Below the pieces are notes generated by a model, which saw only the letters and a list, made by a program, of their open reading frames with translations, made no database searches and was not told the DNA's origin. A stretch of 18,450 bases of DNA. It comes from Candidatus Spyradenecus faecavium. Lineage in GTDB: Bacteria; Verrucomicrobiota; Kiritimatiellia; RFP12; DVOR01. A program made the position numbers and the translations under genes. This document shows, in pieces, positions 1 to 9,000 of the stretch. The DNA lies in the NCBI GenBank assembly GCA_018713405.1, contig DVOR01000242.1, positions 1-18,450 on the forward strand. The letters are read 5' to 3'. The stretch's first letter is position 1. Every line of letters starts with the position of its first letter.

Positions 1-69
1 TCCACCTCTCACATCCCCAACAGACACCCCATCCCCAAAAATTTTATCCTCCCTTGAGAATATAGTTGA

Positions 70-125
70 CTTAAGGGTTTGCCTCGAAACCCTTAGGGTT
101 TTGGGTCGAACCCCTTAGGGTTTCG
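70..125. repeat. 22-bp-phased palindrome array, left copy
   Basis: Three related units lie in a row. One is a partial unit (CTTAAGGGTTT, 70-80) and two are full near-palindromes built on AAACCCTTAGGGTTT (85-102 and 107-125). The GGG triplets fall at 75, 96 and 118, so the period is 21 to 22 bases, about two helical turns. Each unit can fold into a short hairpin with CCC/GGG and AAA/TTT arms. The same units with the same period recur at 10129-10210. The function is unknown. Candidates are a binding array for a DNA-binding protein, a weak bidirectional terminator, or a dispersed extragenic repeat. The flanking bases 1-69 are comparatively AT-rich and show no gene. Confidence 0.8.
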
Positions 126-172
126 CCTCCGACCCTTCCGTGGGGTTTTTCTGAGGAGCGGCGAAAAAGGGC

Positions 173-201
173 TTGCGTGCGGGGGGCGGGTGCGTTATAG
201 T
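173..201 (+). promoter_or_regulatory. Sigma-70-type promoter of the LemA operon
   Basis: A -35 box TTGCGT (173-178) is separated by exactly 17 bases from a -10 box TATAGT (196-201). It lies 27 bases upstream of the chosen ATG, and the only Shine-Dalgarno (AGGAG, 216-220) lies between them. The boxes were matched by eye to the vegetative consensus; the transcription start is inferred. Confidence 0.6.
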
Positions 202-228
202 GGTACATATAAGACAGGAGAGATCGCG

Positions 229-972
229 ATGAATCCATTGGACGAGGTGACCGGGCCCGTGAACCCGGCTGGGCGCGAAGTGCGCGTCATTGACCGCCAG
301 CTTCCGGTGACGGTCGGCGTTGGGTCGCTTCTCTTCGAGCTCGCGGTCTATGCCTCCGGCTTCGTGGTCGCGGCGGCGGTGCAGTTCGGGGTTGCGCCGG
401 AGTGGCCCACGTGGGGGTTCGTCGCGCTGTGGGTGGCGGCCTGCTTGCCCGCGGCGCTCTTCACGTGGCTGAAGGTCGCCGCCGGGAACGCCTTCATGCG
501 CCTGGAGCAGAGCATCCAGGCCAGCGCCTCCACCATCGGCAACTACCAGGAGCAGCGCTTCCAGATCCTGCAGAACGTGGCCGGCCTGGTGCGCCAGTCC
601 ATCGACCTGGACAAGGACGTGATGAAGGCGGTGGCGGCCTATCGCGGCGGCGGCTCGCCGGAAGGGCGCCTGAACGGCAACGACGCCGCGTTGAGCCTCG
701 GCTTCGGCCACCTCTTCCCGCAGGTGGAGGCCTACCCCGAGCTCCGCGCCCACGCGCAGATCGCCGAGGCCATGCGCCAGAACAGCTACCTGCAGCGCGA
801 GGTCACCGCCGCCCGCGACCTCTACAACCAGAAGGTCCTTGTCTGGAACACCGAGGTCTTCCGCTGGCCCATCCGCCAGATCGTCGCCGCCCGGCGCGGC
901 CTCACCACGCGCATCCCCTTCCAGGTCTCCGACGCCGCGCGCGAGGGGGCCGGGCAGACCTTCTTCGCGTGA
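229..972 (+). CDS. LemA family membrane protein
   Basis: This 247-residue protein has two hydrophobic segments near the N-terminus (about residues 28-51 and 61-81), followed by a long helical domain. The C-terminal part carries the LemA signature: Y199-N200, then W206-N207 and a conserved WPxxxxxAxRG-like stretch, which forms the helical bundle seen in LemA structures. LemA proteins are membrane-anchored helical proteins of unclear function, and usual members are shorter (about 180-200 aa) with one anchor, so two anchors are slightly atypical. The ATG at 229 was chosen over an upstream in-frame GTG at 190 because AGGAG (216-220) sits 8 bases before it and the GTG would overlap the promoter. 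The next gene starts 12 bases after the stop, so the two form an operon. Family assignment is fairly sure; the cellular role is unknown. Confidence 0.82.
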   Translation: MNPLDEVTGPVNPAGREVRVIDRQLPVTVGVGSLLFELAVYASGFVVAAAVQFGVAPEWPTWGFVALWVAACLPAALFTWLKVAAGNAFMRLEQSIQASASTIGNYQEQRFQILQNVAGLVRQSIDLDKDVMKAVAAYRGGGSPEGRLNGNDAALSLGFGHLFPQVEAYPELRAHAQIAEAMRQNSYLQREVTAARDLYNQKVLVWNTEVFRWPIRQIVAARRGLTTRIPFQVSDAAREGAGQTFFA

Positions 973-984
973 CGGGGCGCGCCC

Positions 985-2745
985 ATGGAGCATGAGGAGA
1001 TCCTCACGCCCGTGCGGCTCTTCCGCACGCGTCTGCGGGGGGAGCACGCGCGCAACCTCGAGGCGGCCTTCGGCGCGCTCCTCGAGCGCTCGGGCGTCGA
1101 TCCGGCAACGAACGCCGCGCTGGTGGCCGAGATCCGCCGGCTGGAGGCCCTCCTCGAGCGGTTGGGCCGCCTGGAACGCCGGTGGCGGTGGGCGCGCACC
1201 GCGCTCCTGACGGTGGCGGGGGTCGGCGGCGTCGCTGCCGCGCTGTGGCTGGCGGGCCGCCTGGGCTGGGCACAGCCCTTGGTCGCCGGCTGGGTCGGCG
1301 GGGTGGGGGGCGCGCTCTGCGCCGTGGCCCTCACCCTCGTCTTCGCGACCGTGAACGTCCGCCTGCGCAGCCTTCGGGCCGCGATCGCCGACGCCGACGC
1401 CGAGCGCGACGCGCGGGAACGCGACGCCTGGGCCATGATGGAGCCCCTGAACACCCTCTTCCGTTGGGACTCGATGGCCGAGGTCACGATGAAGACCCTG
1501 CCCATCCTGACCGTCGACCGCTATCTTTCCGAGGAGCGGCTGGGGCAGCTCGTGCGCGACTTCGGGTGGTCCGGGCGCCTGGGCGGCAAGGCCTCCGCCC
1601 TCGTCTGCCAGAGCGGCGCCGTCAACGGCAACCCCTGGGTGATCGTCGAGCTCCTGCGCCAGCGTTGGCAGACGCGCACCTACGTCGGCAACCGCCTCAT
1701 CACCTGGACCGAGCGCGGGCCCCGTGGCCGCACGGTCGTGCGCACCCAGCTCCTCACCGCCTCGGTCGAGCGCAAGGAGCCCGTCTATGCCCGCCGCAAA
1801 CGCCTGGTCTACGGCAACGAGGCCGCCCCGAGGCTCACCTTCTCGCGCGTGCCCAACGGCCTGGCCGTCGCCGGCGGCCGCGACCTGGAGCGCGCCATCG
1901 AGGCCCTCGACGAACGCAACCGCGACCCCGACGACCCCTTCACCCTCCTGGACAACCCCGCCTTCGACGCCGCCTTCGCCGCCACCGACCGCGACGACGA
2001 GGTTCAGTTCCGCCTCCTCTTCACCCCCCTCGCCCAGCAGGAGACCCTCGCCCTCATGCGCGACACCGAGGTGGGCTGCGGCGACGCCTTCACCTTCGTC
2101 AAGCACGGCCGCGTCAACGTCCTCGCCAACGACCTCCTCGACGCGCTCGACGTCTCCGCCTCGCCCCGCCTCCTCCGCCACTACGACCTCCGCGCCGCCC
2201 GCCGCCAGTTCCTCGAGTACGGCAACGCCTTCTTCCGCGGCCTCCTCTTCACCTTCGCCCCCCTCTTCTGCATCCCCCTCTACCAGCAGCACCGCAGCCA
2301 CGAGGACATCTACGCCGGCATCATCGACGCCGGCGCGCCCGCCCCGCTCGAGCTCGAGTCCCTCGTCAACGCCCTCGGCGAGGCCCGCTTCCGCCCCCGC
2401 GGCGCCGACACCCCCTCCCTCCTCACCGTCGCCGTCACCGCCCAATCCGGCGCCGACCTCCGCGTGGAGGTCACGGCCTCGGCCTTCCACGGCCACCGGC
2501 GCGTCGCGCACGTCTCCGTCCGCGGCGGGGACGGCCGGACGCACGACGTCTCCGTCCCCTGGGTCGAGTACCTCCCCGTCAGCCGCACCGTCGCGCTCGG
2601 CGTCTGCCCCGCCGGCACCGCCGACCTCGACGCCTTCACCCGCGGCCTCGCCGCCCCCGCGTGGCGCGACCGCCTCCGCGCCCTTGGCCTCGGCACGCGC
2701 CCCCTCCTCTTCCGCCGCGGCCTCGCCGCCTTCCCCGCCCGTTGA
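985..2745 (+). CDS. DUF3137-like large membrane protein, LemA partner
   Basis: This 586-residue protein begins with a charged, helical 70-residue segment. Two transmembrane helices follow (about 73-93 and 100-123), then a large soluble region, a third hydrophobic stretch (about 416-433) and a 150-residue C-terminal domain. The middle contains an F-x-x-x-F segment followed by D-D-E-V-x-F-R-L-L-F-T-P, which resembles the core of DUF3137, a family often encoded beside LemA. This match is from memory and moderate. At nearly 590 residues it is longer than the DUF3137 proteins I know. No clear Shine-Dalgarno precedes the ATG, which lies only 12 bases after the lemA-family stop, so translational coupling is likely. 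Codons become more extremely C-ending towards the 3' end. The gene is real by length, operon context and codon use; its function is unknown. Confidence 0.72.
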   Translation: MEHEEILTPVRLFRTRLRGEHARNLEAAFGALLERSGVDPATNAALVAEIRRLEALLERLGRLERRWRWARTALLTVAGVGGVAAALWLAGRLGWAQPLVAGWVGGVGGALCAVALTLVFATVNVRLRSLRAAIADADAERDARERDAWAMMEPLNTLFRWDSMAEVTMKTLPILTVDRYLSEERLGQLVRDFGWSGRLGGKASALVCQSGAVNGNPWVIVELLRQRWQTRTYVGNRLITWTERGPRGRTVVRTQLLTASVERKEPVYARRKRLVYGNEAAPRLTFSRVPNGLAVAGGRDLERAIEALDERNRDPDDPFTLLDNPAFDAAFAATDRDDEVQFRLLFTPLAQQETLALMRDTEVGCGDAFTFVKHGRVNVLANDLLDALDVSASPRLLRHYDLRAARRQFLEYGNAFFRGLLFTFAPLFCIPLYQQHRSHEDIYAGIIDAGAPAPLELESLVNALGEARFRPRGADTPSLLTVAVTAQSGADLRVEVTASAFHGHRRVAHVSVRGGDGRTHDVSVPWVEYLPVSRTVALGVCPAGTADLDAFTRGLAAPAWRDRLRALGLGTRPLLFRRGLAAFPAR

Positions 2746-2836
2746 ATGGTGTGGGGCGCCGCCCTCGCCCCGGCAGGAAAAGCGCGTTCCCTTTGCGTCT
2801 TCGCGGAAAACTAACCCGGGCCCGCCGGCCGCCCGC

Positions 2837-2865
2837 TTGCATAAAGGCGCGAAGTGGCGTAAACT
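2837..2865 (+). promoter_or_regulatory. Promoter of cstA
   Basis: TTGCAT (2837-2842), a 17-base spacer and TAAACT (2860-2865) form a plausible vegetative promoter 31 bases before the cstA start. The preceding intergenic bases (2746-2836) contain a GC-rich hairpin without a T-run (arms 2753-2758 and 2766-2771) and no gene. Confidence 0.5.
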
Positions 2866-2896
2866 ATTTCACCGTTCTTTCCATAAGGAGCGCACT

Positions 2897-4366
2897 ATGG
2901 CCTGGTTCATCGGCGGCATTCTCTTCCTCATCCTCGGCTACTTCACCTATGGCCGGTTCATCGAGCGCCTGCTGCGCCCCGACGACCGCCCCACGCCCTG
3001 CTACGCCCAGGCCGACGGCGTCGACTACGTCCCCTTGCCGATGTGGAAGAACATGCTCATCCAGCTGCTCAACATCGCCGGCGTGGGCCCCGTCATCGGC
3101 GTCATCATCGGCATCAAGTTCGGGTGGCAGTGCTTCTGGATCATCCCCGTCGGCTGCGTCTTCGGCGGCGCGGTGCACGACTGCGTCTCGGGCTTCATGA
3201 GCCTGCGCGCCAAGGGCGCCAACCTCCCCGCCCTGACCCAAGGCTCTCTCGGCCGCTGGTACACCCAGGCCTACTCCGTCTTCCTGATGGTCCTCCTCCT
3301 GCTGGTCGTGGCCGTCTTCATCAACGTCCCGGCCAACCTCGCCGCCGGGCTGGCCGCCCCCGCCGCGCCGGACGTCCCGTGGTTCTGGGTCTTCGTCGGG
3401 GTCATCTTCCTCTACTACGTCGTCGCCACCCTCTTCCCGGTGGACAAGATCATCGGCGCCATCTACCCCTTCTTCGGGGCCATCCTCCTCATCGGCTCGC
3501 TCGCCATGCTCGGCGCCCTCATCTGGAACGGCCTTTCCCAGCCCTGGCTCTTCACCGAGACCGAGGCCTTCCGGGCCGGGATGTTCCACGATCAGCCCAT
3601 CATCCCCTGCCTCTTCGTCACCATCGCCTGCGGCATCCTCTCCGGCTTCCACGCCACCCAGTCGCCGATCGTCGCCCGCACCATGAAGAGCGAGCGGCAG
3701 GCCCGCGCCACCTACTACGGCATGATGATCGCCGAGGGCGTCATCGCGATGGTCTGGGCCGGCGCCGGCATGGCCATCTACAACCTCTTCCCCGAGCTCA
3801 TGGCCCAGCCCGCCACCAACGCCCTCATGGAGAGCACCCGCACCTTCCTCGGCTCCTGGATGGGCACCGTCACCGTCCTCTCCGTAATCGTTCTGGCCAT
3901 CACCAGCGGCGACACCGCCCTCCGCTCCCTTCGCCTCACCCTGGCCGAGCTCACCCACGTGCCCCAGCGCCGCTTCGTCGCCCGCCTTGGCCTCTGCCTG
4001 CCCCTCATCGCCATCGTCGCCGCCCTCCTCTGGTGGAGCAACCTCAGCGCCGAGAGCTTCGAGTGGCTCTGGAAATACTTCGCCTGGGGCAATCAGATCC
4101 TCGCCGCCAGCACCCTCATGGTCTGCACCGTCTGGCTCATGCGCCGTGGCGTCGCCCCCTGGTTCACCCTTCTCCCCGGCATGTTCATGACCTTCGTCGT
4201 CACCAGCTTCATCCTCTGGTCCGACCCCTCCCACGCCGGCTGCCCCTACGGCCTCAACCTCCCCATCCGCATCGCCTACGCCATCGCCGGCGTCTTCACC
4301 TTCTTCGCCGCCGTCTCCGTCATCCGCCTCGGCTCCGCCAAGCCCGCCGACGCAGAGGCCAACTGA
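2897..4366 (+). CDS. cstA: CstA family peptide/pyruvate transporter
   Basis: This 489-residue integral membrane protein has about 13 hydrophobic segments along its whole length. Conserved CstA features are visible: a glycine-rich loop with G-A-V-H-D-C-V-S-G after the third segment, and the F-H-A-T-Q-S-P motif at residues 251-257. CstA proteins import peptides, or pyruvate in the related BtsT branch, during carbon limitation. The E. coli proteins exceed 700 residues; the roughly 480-residue length here matches the short form common in anaerobes and Verrucomicrobiota/Bacteroidota relatives. The ATG follows an AAGGAG Shine-Dalgarno (2885-2890) at 6 bases. The gene appears monocistronic, with its own promoter and 219 bases to the next gene. 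The family is certain, but the substrate cannot be deduced from sequence. Confidence 0.93.
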   Translation: MAWFIGGILFLILGYFTYGRFIERLLRPDDRPTPCYAQADGVDYVPLPMWKNMLIQLLNIAGVGPVIGVIIGIKFGWQCFWIIPVGCVFGGAVHDCVSGFMSLRAKGANLPALTQGSLGRWYTQAYSVFLMVLLLLVVAVFINVPANLAAGLAAPAAPDVPWFWVFVGVIFLYYVVATLFPVDKIIGAIYPFFGAILLIGSLAMLGALIWNGLSQPWLFTETEAFRAGMFHDQPIIPCLFVTIACGILSGFHATQSPIVARTMKSERQARATYYGMMIAEGVIAMVWAGAGMAIYNLFPELMAQPATNALMESTRTFLGSWMGTVTVLSVIVLAITSGDTALRSLRLTLAELTHVPQRRFVARLGLCLPLIAIVAALLWWSNLSAESFEWLWKYFAWGNQILAASTLMVCTVWLMRRGVAPWFTLLPGMFMTFVVTSFILWSDPSHAGCPYGLNLPIRIAYAIAGVFTFFAAVSVIRLGSAKPADAEAN

Positions 4367-4404
4367 GGTCTCCCTGTCCCGTCAAGGCGCAAGGCCGCGG
4401 AGAC

Positions 4405-4536
4405 TTGCAACGAAGGATTGCAATTTCGGCCCGAACCCCCTCTTGTTGCAATCTTTCGTTGCATAAGTAACAGGTTGTAGAACAGAGAGATAGCCACTGT
4501 TTCCGACTCTTCGTTGCAATTTCTGAAGAATTGCAT
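4405..4536. repeat. TTGCAA palindrome cluster, probable operator region of the Fic gene
   Basis: Six copies of the self-complementary hexamer TTGCAA or TTGCAT occur at 4405, 4418, 4446, 4459, 4514 and 4531. Copies 1-2 and 3-4 are each spaced 13 bases start to start, and copies 5-6 are spaced 17. Pair 1-2 (4405-4423) is almost the exact reverse complement of pair 3-4 (4446-4464). An extended form YTTCGTTGCAW is shared by copies 4 and 5 and by the complement of copy 1. The last copy overlaps the first base of the proposed -35 box at 4536. This suggests binding sites for a dimeric regulator that blocks or recruits polymerase. The region is visibly richer in A/T than its surroundings. Confidence 0.65.
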
Positions 4537-4565
4537 TGAAACCTCCGACCCCAATCCTTTATACT
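4536..4565 (+). promoter_or_regulatory. Promoter of the Fic gene
   Basis: TTGAAA (4536-4541), an 18-base spacer and TATACT (4560-4565) form the best vegetative promoter in the window. It lies 20 bases upstream of the ATG. The -35 abuts and overlaps the last TTGCAT of the palindrome cluster, consistent with repression by a protein bound there. Confidence 0.62.
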
Positions 4566-4585
4566 AGGGGGCGAAAGGAGTGTCT

Positions 4586-5920
4586 ATGCGGATACAGCCT
4601 GCGCCCGAGATCAACAACCCAACCTTTCTGGCCTGGCTCGCCGGGCCCGGGGCCACGGCCCTTCCCGCCCTGCTGCGCGACGCCCAGGCCCAGCGCGCCT
4701 ATCACCCCTGGCGCAAGGTCCGCCACACCGCCCCTGACGGCCTCCCCCCCGAGGTCTGGTGGTCCATCCTTTGCCTGGCCCGCCAGCCGACCGTCGTCGA
4801 CCCCACCCTCGTCGGCGTGGGCGGCCAGCCCTTCCTCCTCTCGATGACCGACGAAATCCGCCGCCTGCTCCACGAGATTGACCGGCAGTCTCCCCTCGCC
4901 GTCAACCTCGGCGGCACGAACGGCCGCGACGACCTCTCGGACCTCCGGCGCACCTACCTCCAACGCGAGCGGATCGATGAGGCCATCTCCTCCAGCCAGA
5001 TGGAGGGCGCCGCCACCACCCGCCGCGTCGCCCAAGAGATGTTGTTGGACGACCGCCCCCCGCGCGACGACGGCGAGCGCATGATCGCCAACAACTACGC
5101 CACCATCCGCCACCTCGACGCGTGGTGCCGCGAGCCCCTCTCCGCCGACCTCCTCGCCGCCATCCACCGCACCCTCACCGACGGACTCCTCCCCGAGTCC
5201 GCCCAGGGCCGCTACCGCACCACCGACGACGTCACCGTCCGCGACCGCGACGACGAGGTCGTCCACCAGCCCCCGCCCGCCGCCGACCTCCCCGCCCGCA
5301 TGGCCGCCCTCATCGCCTTCGCCAACCAAGACGCCGAGGCGCGCGTCCCCTTCCTCCACCCCGTCCTCAAGGCCATCCTCCTCCACACCCTCCTCGCCTA
5401 CGAACACCCCTTCCAGGACGGCAACGGCCGCACCGCCCGCGCCCTCTTCTACTGGAGCCTCCTCCGCGACGGCTACTGGGTCGCCCCCTACGTCTCCATC
5501 TCCCGCATGCTCCGCAAGGAACGCGCCGCCTACGACGAGGCCTACCTCGACATGGAGACCTGCCACCTCGACGCCACCTACTGCGTCCTCGTCAACCTCC
5601 GCGTCTTCGTCCGCGGCCTGCGCGACCTCCATGCCTACATCGAAGGCAAAAGCGCCCAGACCCGCTGCTGGCGCGACACCCTCCAAGGCCAGTTCAACAC
5701 CCGCCAGCTCGACCTTCTTGAGCACACCCTGCGCCATCCCGACTACCATTACACCTTCCAAGAGCACCAGCGGTGGCACGCCATCTCCCCGAACACCGCT
5801 CGCGCCGACCTTGAGGATCTCGAATCCCGCGGCTTCCTCAAGCGCCACAAGGTCGGCCGCCTCCGCTACTACACCGTCACCGACCTCTTCACGACCCTCG
5901 CCGCCCACCTCCTCACCTGA
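4586..5920 (+). CDS. Fic family AMP-transferase with N-terminal inhibitory helix and winged helix
   Basis: Fic enzymes transfer AMP from ATP to hydroxyl groups of target proteins. This 444-residue protein has an N-terminal Fic_N-like region with the class II inhibitory motif S/T-x-x-x-E-G (S136, E140, G141), whose glutamate normally blocks ATP binding. The complete core motif H-P-F-Q-D-G-N-G-R follows at residues 274-282, with catalytic H274, then A-R285. The C-terminal 60 residues look like a winged helix (D-L-E-D-L-E-S-R-G-F-L then a basic wing). All active-site residues are intact, so the enzyme should be competent and self-inhibited. The ATG at 4586 is preferred over GTG at 4580 because AAGGAG (4575-4580) ends 5 bases before it. 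The upstream TTGCAA sites and the winged helix suggest autoregulation. The target is unknown, and no separate antitoxin gene is adjacent. Confidence 0.93.
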   Translation: MRIQPAPEINNPTFLAWLAGPGATALPALLRDAQAQRAYHPWRKVRHTAPDGLPPEVWWSILCLARQPTVVDPTLVGVGGQPFLLSMTDEIRRLLHEIDRQSPLAVNLGGTNGRDDLSDLRRTYLQRERIDEAISSSQMEGAATTRRVAQEMLLDDRPPRDDGERMIANNYATIRHLDAWCREPLSADLLAAIHRTLTDGLLPESAQGRYRTTDDVTVRDRDDEVVHQPPPAADLPARMAALIAFANQDAEARVPFLHPVLKAILLHTLLAYEHPFQDGNGRTARALFYWSLLRDGYWVAPYVSISRMLRKERAAYDEAYLDMETCHLDATYCVLVNLRVFVRGLRDLHAYIEGKSAQTRCWRDTLQGQFNTRQLDLLEHTLRHPDYHYTFQEHQRWHAISPNTARADLEDLESRGFLKRHKVGRLRYYTVTDLFTTLAAHLLT

Positions 5921-5942
5921 CCCCGCGCCCTTCCTCCCTTCG

Positions 5943-5968
5943 CCCCGACCCGTCCCGGCCGGGGTTTT
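5943..5968 (+). terminator. Possible intrinsic terminator after the Fic gene
   Basis: Arms 5943-5950 and 5957-5964 pair over 8 bases with one A-C mismatch around a 6-base loop, followed by TTTT (5965-5968). The stem is GC-rich but the T-run is short. It lies 22 bases after the Fic stop and just ahead of the protease promoter, as expected for a boundary between transcription units. Confidence 0.45.
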
Positions 5969-5994
5969 CGTGTGCCCCGCGCCTGTGTTATACT
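5966..5994 (+). promoter_or_regulatory. Possible promoter of the subtilase gene
   Basis: A good -10 box TATACT (5989-5994), preceded by a further T, lies 32 bases before the ATG. The only -35 at 17 bases is TTTCGT (5966-5971), a weak match that overlaps the T-run of the preceding terminator candidate. The -10 is convincing and the -35 is not. Confidence 0.4.
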
Positions 5995-6026
5995 GCAGCG
6001 GCAAAGACTTTATCGAAGAAGGTTCC

Positions 6027-9000
6027 ATGAAGCGACGCCTCCCCCTCCTCCTCTCCGCGTTGGCCGTGTGCGCGGTCGTGTGGCTGGCCCTGCGCGGCGG
6101 GAACGAATCCGTGGCCTCCGCGCCCGCCCCTGCCGAGGCGACGGCGCCGGCCGCCTCCCCCGTGCCGCCGCCGCCCCCCGCGCCACCGGCGCCCGCGGCC
6201 CGGCCCACGTCCCTGCCGGCCACGGTGCCGCCCGACTGCGCCGACGCCTCCGGCCGGGTGCGCCGCACCGTCTTCCCCGCCCCGGGCGCGGCGCTTGCCG
6301 ACCTCCGCTCGGCCATCGCCGGCGCGGGCGGCGAGGCCCTCGGCTGGAACCCTGACGGCGGCTACGACACGATGCTCCCGCGCGACGCCCTGCCCACGCT
6401 TCGCGCCGCCGGTTGCCGCCTGACCCTGGCGCCGCTCCCCGTGACCCCCGCCCTCCGCCGCGCCGTCGAGGCCGGCGGCACGGTCCCCGTCTCCCTGGCC
6501 TGCGCCGACGAGGCGACGGCCACGCGCCTGCAGGCGCGGCTGGGCGGCGTGCGCGTCGGCGCGGCCCTCCAGGCGGAGGTCTCGGTCGAGGCCCTGGCCG
6601 CGGCGCTCACCGAGGAGGGTGGCATCCTCGGCGCGGACCGCACCCCCGAGACCCGCCTCTGCAACAACGTGGCGCGCACGGAGCGCTTCCTCGGCGTGGA
6701 CACCCTGCAGGGCGGCGACGCCTCGGGGCTTACCGGCGCAGGCGAGGTCGTCGCGGTCTGCGATTCCGGCCTCTCCTCGGGCATTCCCGGCTACCTGGGC
6801 CAGGACGGCGCCGAGCCCTTCCATCCCGGCCTGCGCGCCCGCGTGATGGCCATCTCCCCCCAGCCGTGGGAGGCCATGTACACCCCTGACAGAGTCCGGC
6901 GGTTGAGCGACGGCAATGACCCGGATGGCCACGGCACGCACGTGACGGGCAGCGTCCTGGGCGACGGCTCCTGCAGCGAGGACCGCCGTTTCCGTGGCGT
7001 GGCGCCCGGCGCGCGGGTCTTCTTCCAGACGAACGCCAGGCTCTTCGGCCTTTCCCCCGGGGGCATCTCCGCCCCGACGCTCCTTGATCCCCTCTTCGAC
7101 GAAGCCTATGCCGCCGGCGCGCGCATCCATTCCAACAGCTGGCAAAGCGCCGATCTCGGCGAGTCCAGGGGCGCCGTCTACTCCCTCTCCGCTTGGTCCA
7201 TCGACCGCTTCGTCTGGTCGCACCGCGACTTCCTGCCCCTCTTCGCCGCCGCCAACGACGGCATGGACACGGATGCCGACGGCGTGGGCGACCTCGGCAC
7301 CCTGGTTTCGAGCCCCGCCTTGGCCAAGAACTGCCTCACCGTCGGCGCGGCGGAAACCTACCGCCCGACCGTCTCCGATGGCCGCGACGCCGACGGCGTG
7401 CCCGCGCCTGTCCTCAATTCCGAGATCCGGAAGGTGGGCGGCGCGGACCTCCTCGCGGACCCGCTCGGCTCGGCCCCCGGGGACGCCCCCGACCGTCGCG
7501 GCGTCGCCATTTTCTCCTGCCGAGGCCCCCTTCCGGACGGCCGCCTCAAGCCCGACCTGGTCGCGCCCGGCACGCAGATCGTCTCCGCCCGGCGCGCAGG
7601 CAAGGTGTTCGCCCACTCCCTCCTCGCCGCCCCCGCCACCGAGGAGGAACAGGCGTATTACCACGCGGCGGACGGCACCTCGATGGCCACGCCCCTCACC
7701 GCCGGCTCCGCCGCCGTCGCCCGCCAGTGGTGCCGCGAGGCCCTGGGCGTGGACGACCCTGGCCAGACGCTCCTGCGCGCCCTCCTCCTCCTCGGCGCGC
7801 AGTCCATCTACCCCGGCCAGTTCGGCGAGGGCCCGAACCGCGAGATCCCCACCCCCGCCCCCAACGGCGCCGAGGGCTTCGGCCTCCTCTCCCTCTCCCG
7901 CGCCCTCGCGCCCGCCCACGCCGAGACCTTCGACTACGGCGAGACGGGCTTCCTCCGCGACTTCCCCGTCGAGGTCACCGCCGAGGGCACGCTCCGCGCC
8001 GTCCTGGTCTGGGTCGACTATCCCGCCCAGCTCTACGCCGCCCGCACGCTGGTCAACGACCTGGACCTCGAGCTGCTCGACGCCTCCGGCGCCGTCGTCG
8101 CCTATCCCAACGGCCTCCCCGGCCCCGACCGCGTGAACGTCGCCGAGCGCATCGAGGCCGCGGTCGCCCCCGGCGCCTACACCCTGCGCGTGCGCGGCCA
8201 CGCCATCCCCTTCCCCGACGGCCAGGCCGCGCTCGTCTGCTCCCTCCCCGGCGTGGCGCCCGCGCCCTTCATCGCCCACGACCCCGTCGAGCGCCTCGCG
8301 CCCGGCGAGGCCGTCGCGCTCCGTGCCACCCTCCTCCACCCCGCCGCCGAGACCGACGCCCTCACCCTGGAGACCTCCGCCGACGGCGCGGCCTGGACGC
8401 CGGCCGAGGCCCTCACCCTCACCGCCCCGCAGGCGGGCCGCTTCCTCTACCGCCTCCGCGCCGGCGAGACCGTGGCCGGCCCCTACGCCGTGACCGTGGG
8501 CGAAGCCGTCCCCCTCACCGTCGCCACCTCAGGCCCCTTCTTCCCCGCCACCCCCGCCGTCGGCCAGACCCTCCCCTTCGCCGCCGGCGAGATCGTCACC
8601 GCCACCGCCCTCCCCGCCCGCACGTGGGCCTTCGACGACGGGACGGACGTGATTTCCGCCGAGGACGCCCCCGTCGGCGGCTGGACGCTCACCGACGCGG
8701 AGGGCCGCGTCCTCGACCTCGGCGTCGGCGGCACGGCTGTCTTCGCGATGCCCGCCGCCCCCGCCACCCTCACCTGGACCGCCGAGGCGATCGACCCCGC
8801 GGTCTGGCGCATCCTCACCTTCGACGCCCACACCGTGCTCTGCCGCGTGGGCGACCGCTTCGTCCTGCCCACGCCGGACCCGCTCCCCAAAGAGCGGCGC
8901 GTCGTCACCGGCGTCTGGGTGACCCAGGACGGGACGCGCCATCGCGCCGGCCAGGCCTACGGCCCCGTCACGGGGAACGTCGCCTTCACCGCCGAACGCC

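Noticed and set aside
70..125. Telomere-like TTAGGG/CCCTAAA repeats suggesting eukaryotic or linear-replicon ends
   Set aside because: The units are palindromic with a 22-base period rather than 6-7 base tandem repeats, and they sit between ordinary bacterial genes.
2753..2771. GC hairpin after the DUF3137-like gene as an intrinsic terminator
   Set aside because: The 6-bp stem is followed by an A-rich sequence rather than a T-run on the + strand, and no minus-strand gene ends there.
1182..3200. A 672-codon Arg/Pro-rich + strand frame overlapping the DUF3137-like gene and the start of cstA
   Set aside because: It is an Arg/Pro/Ala-rich frame shadow crossing two transcription units, with no recognisable domain.
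4586..5920. Fic gene as half of a FicT/FicA toxin-antitoxin pair
   Set aside because: No small antitoxin gene precedes it. The inhibitory S-x-x-x-E-G helix is within the protein itself, as in class II Fic enzymes.
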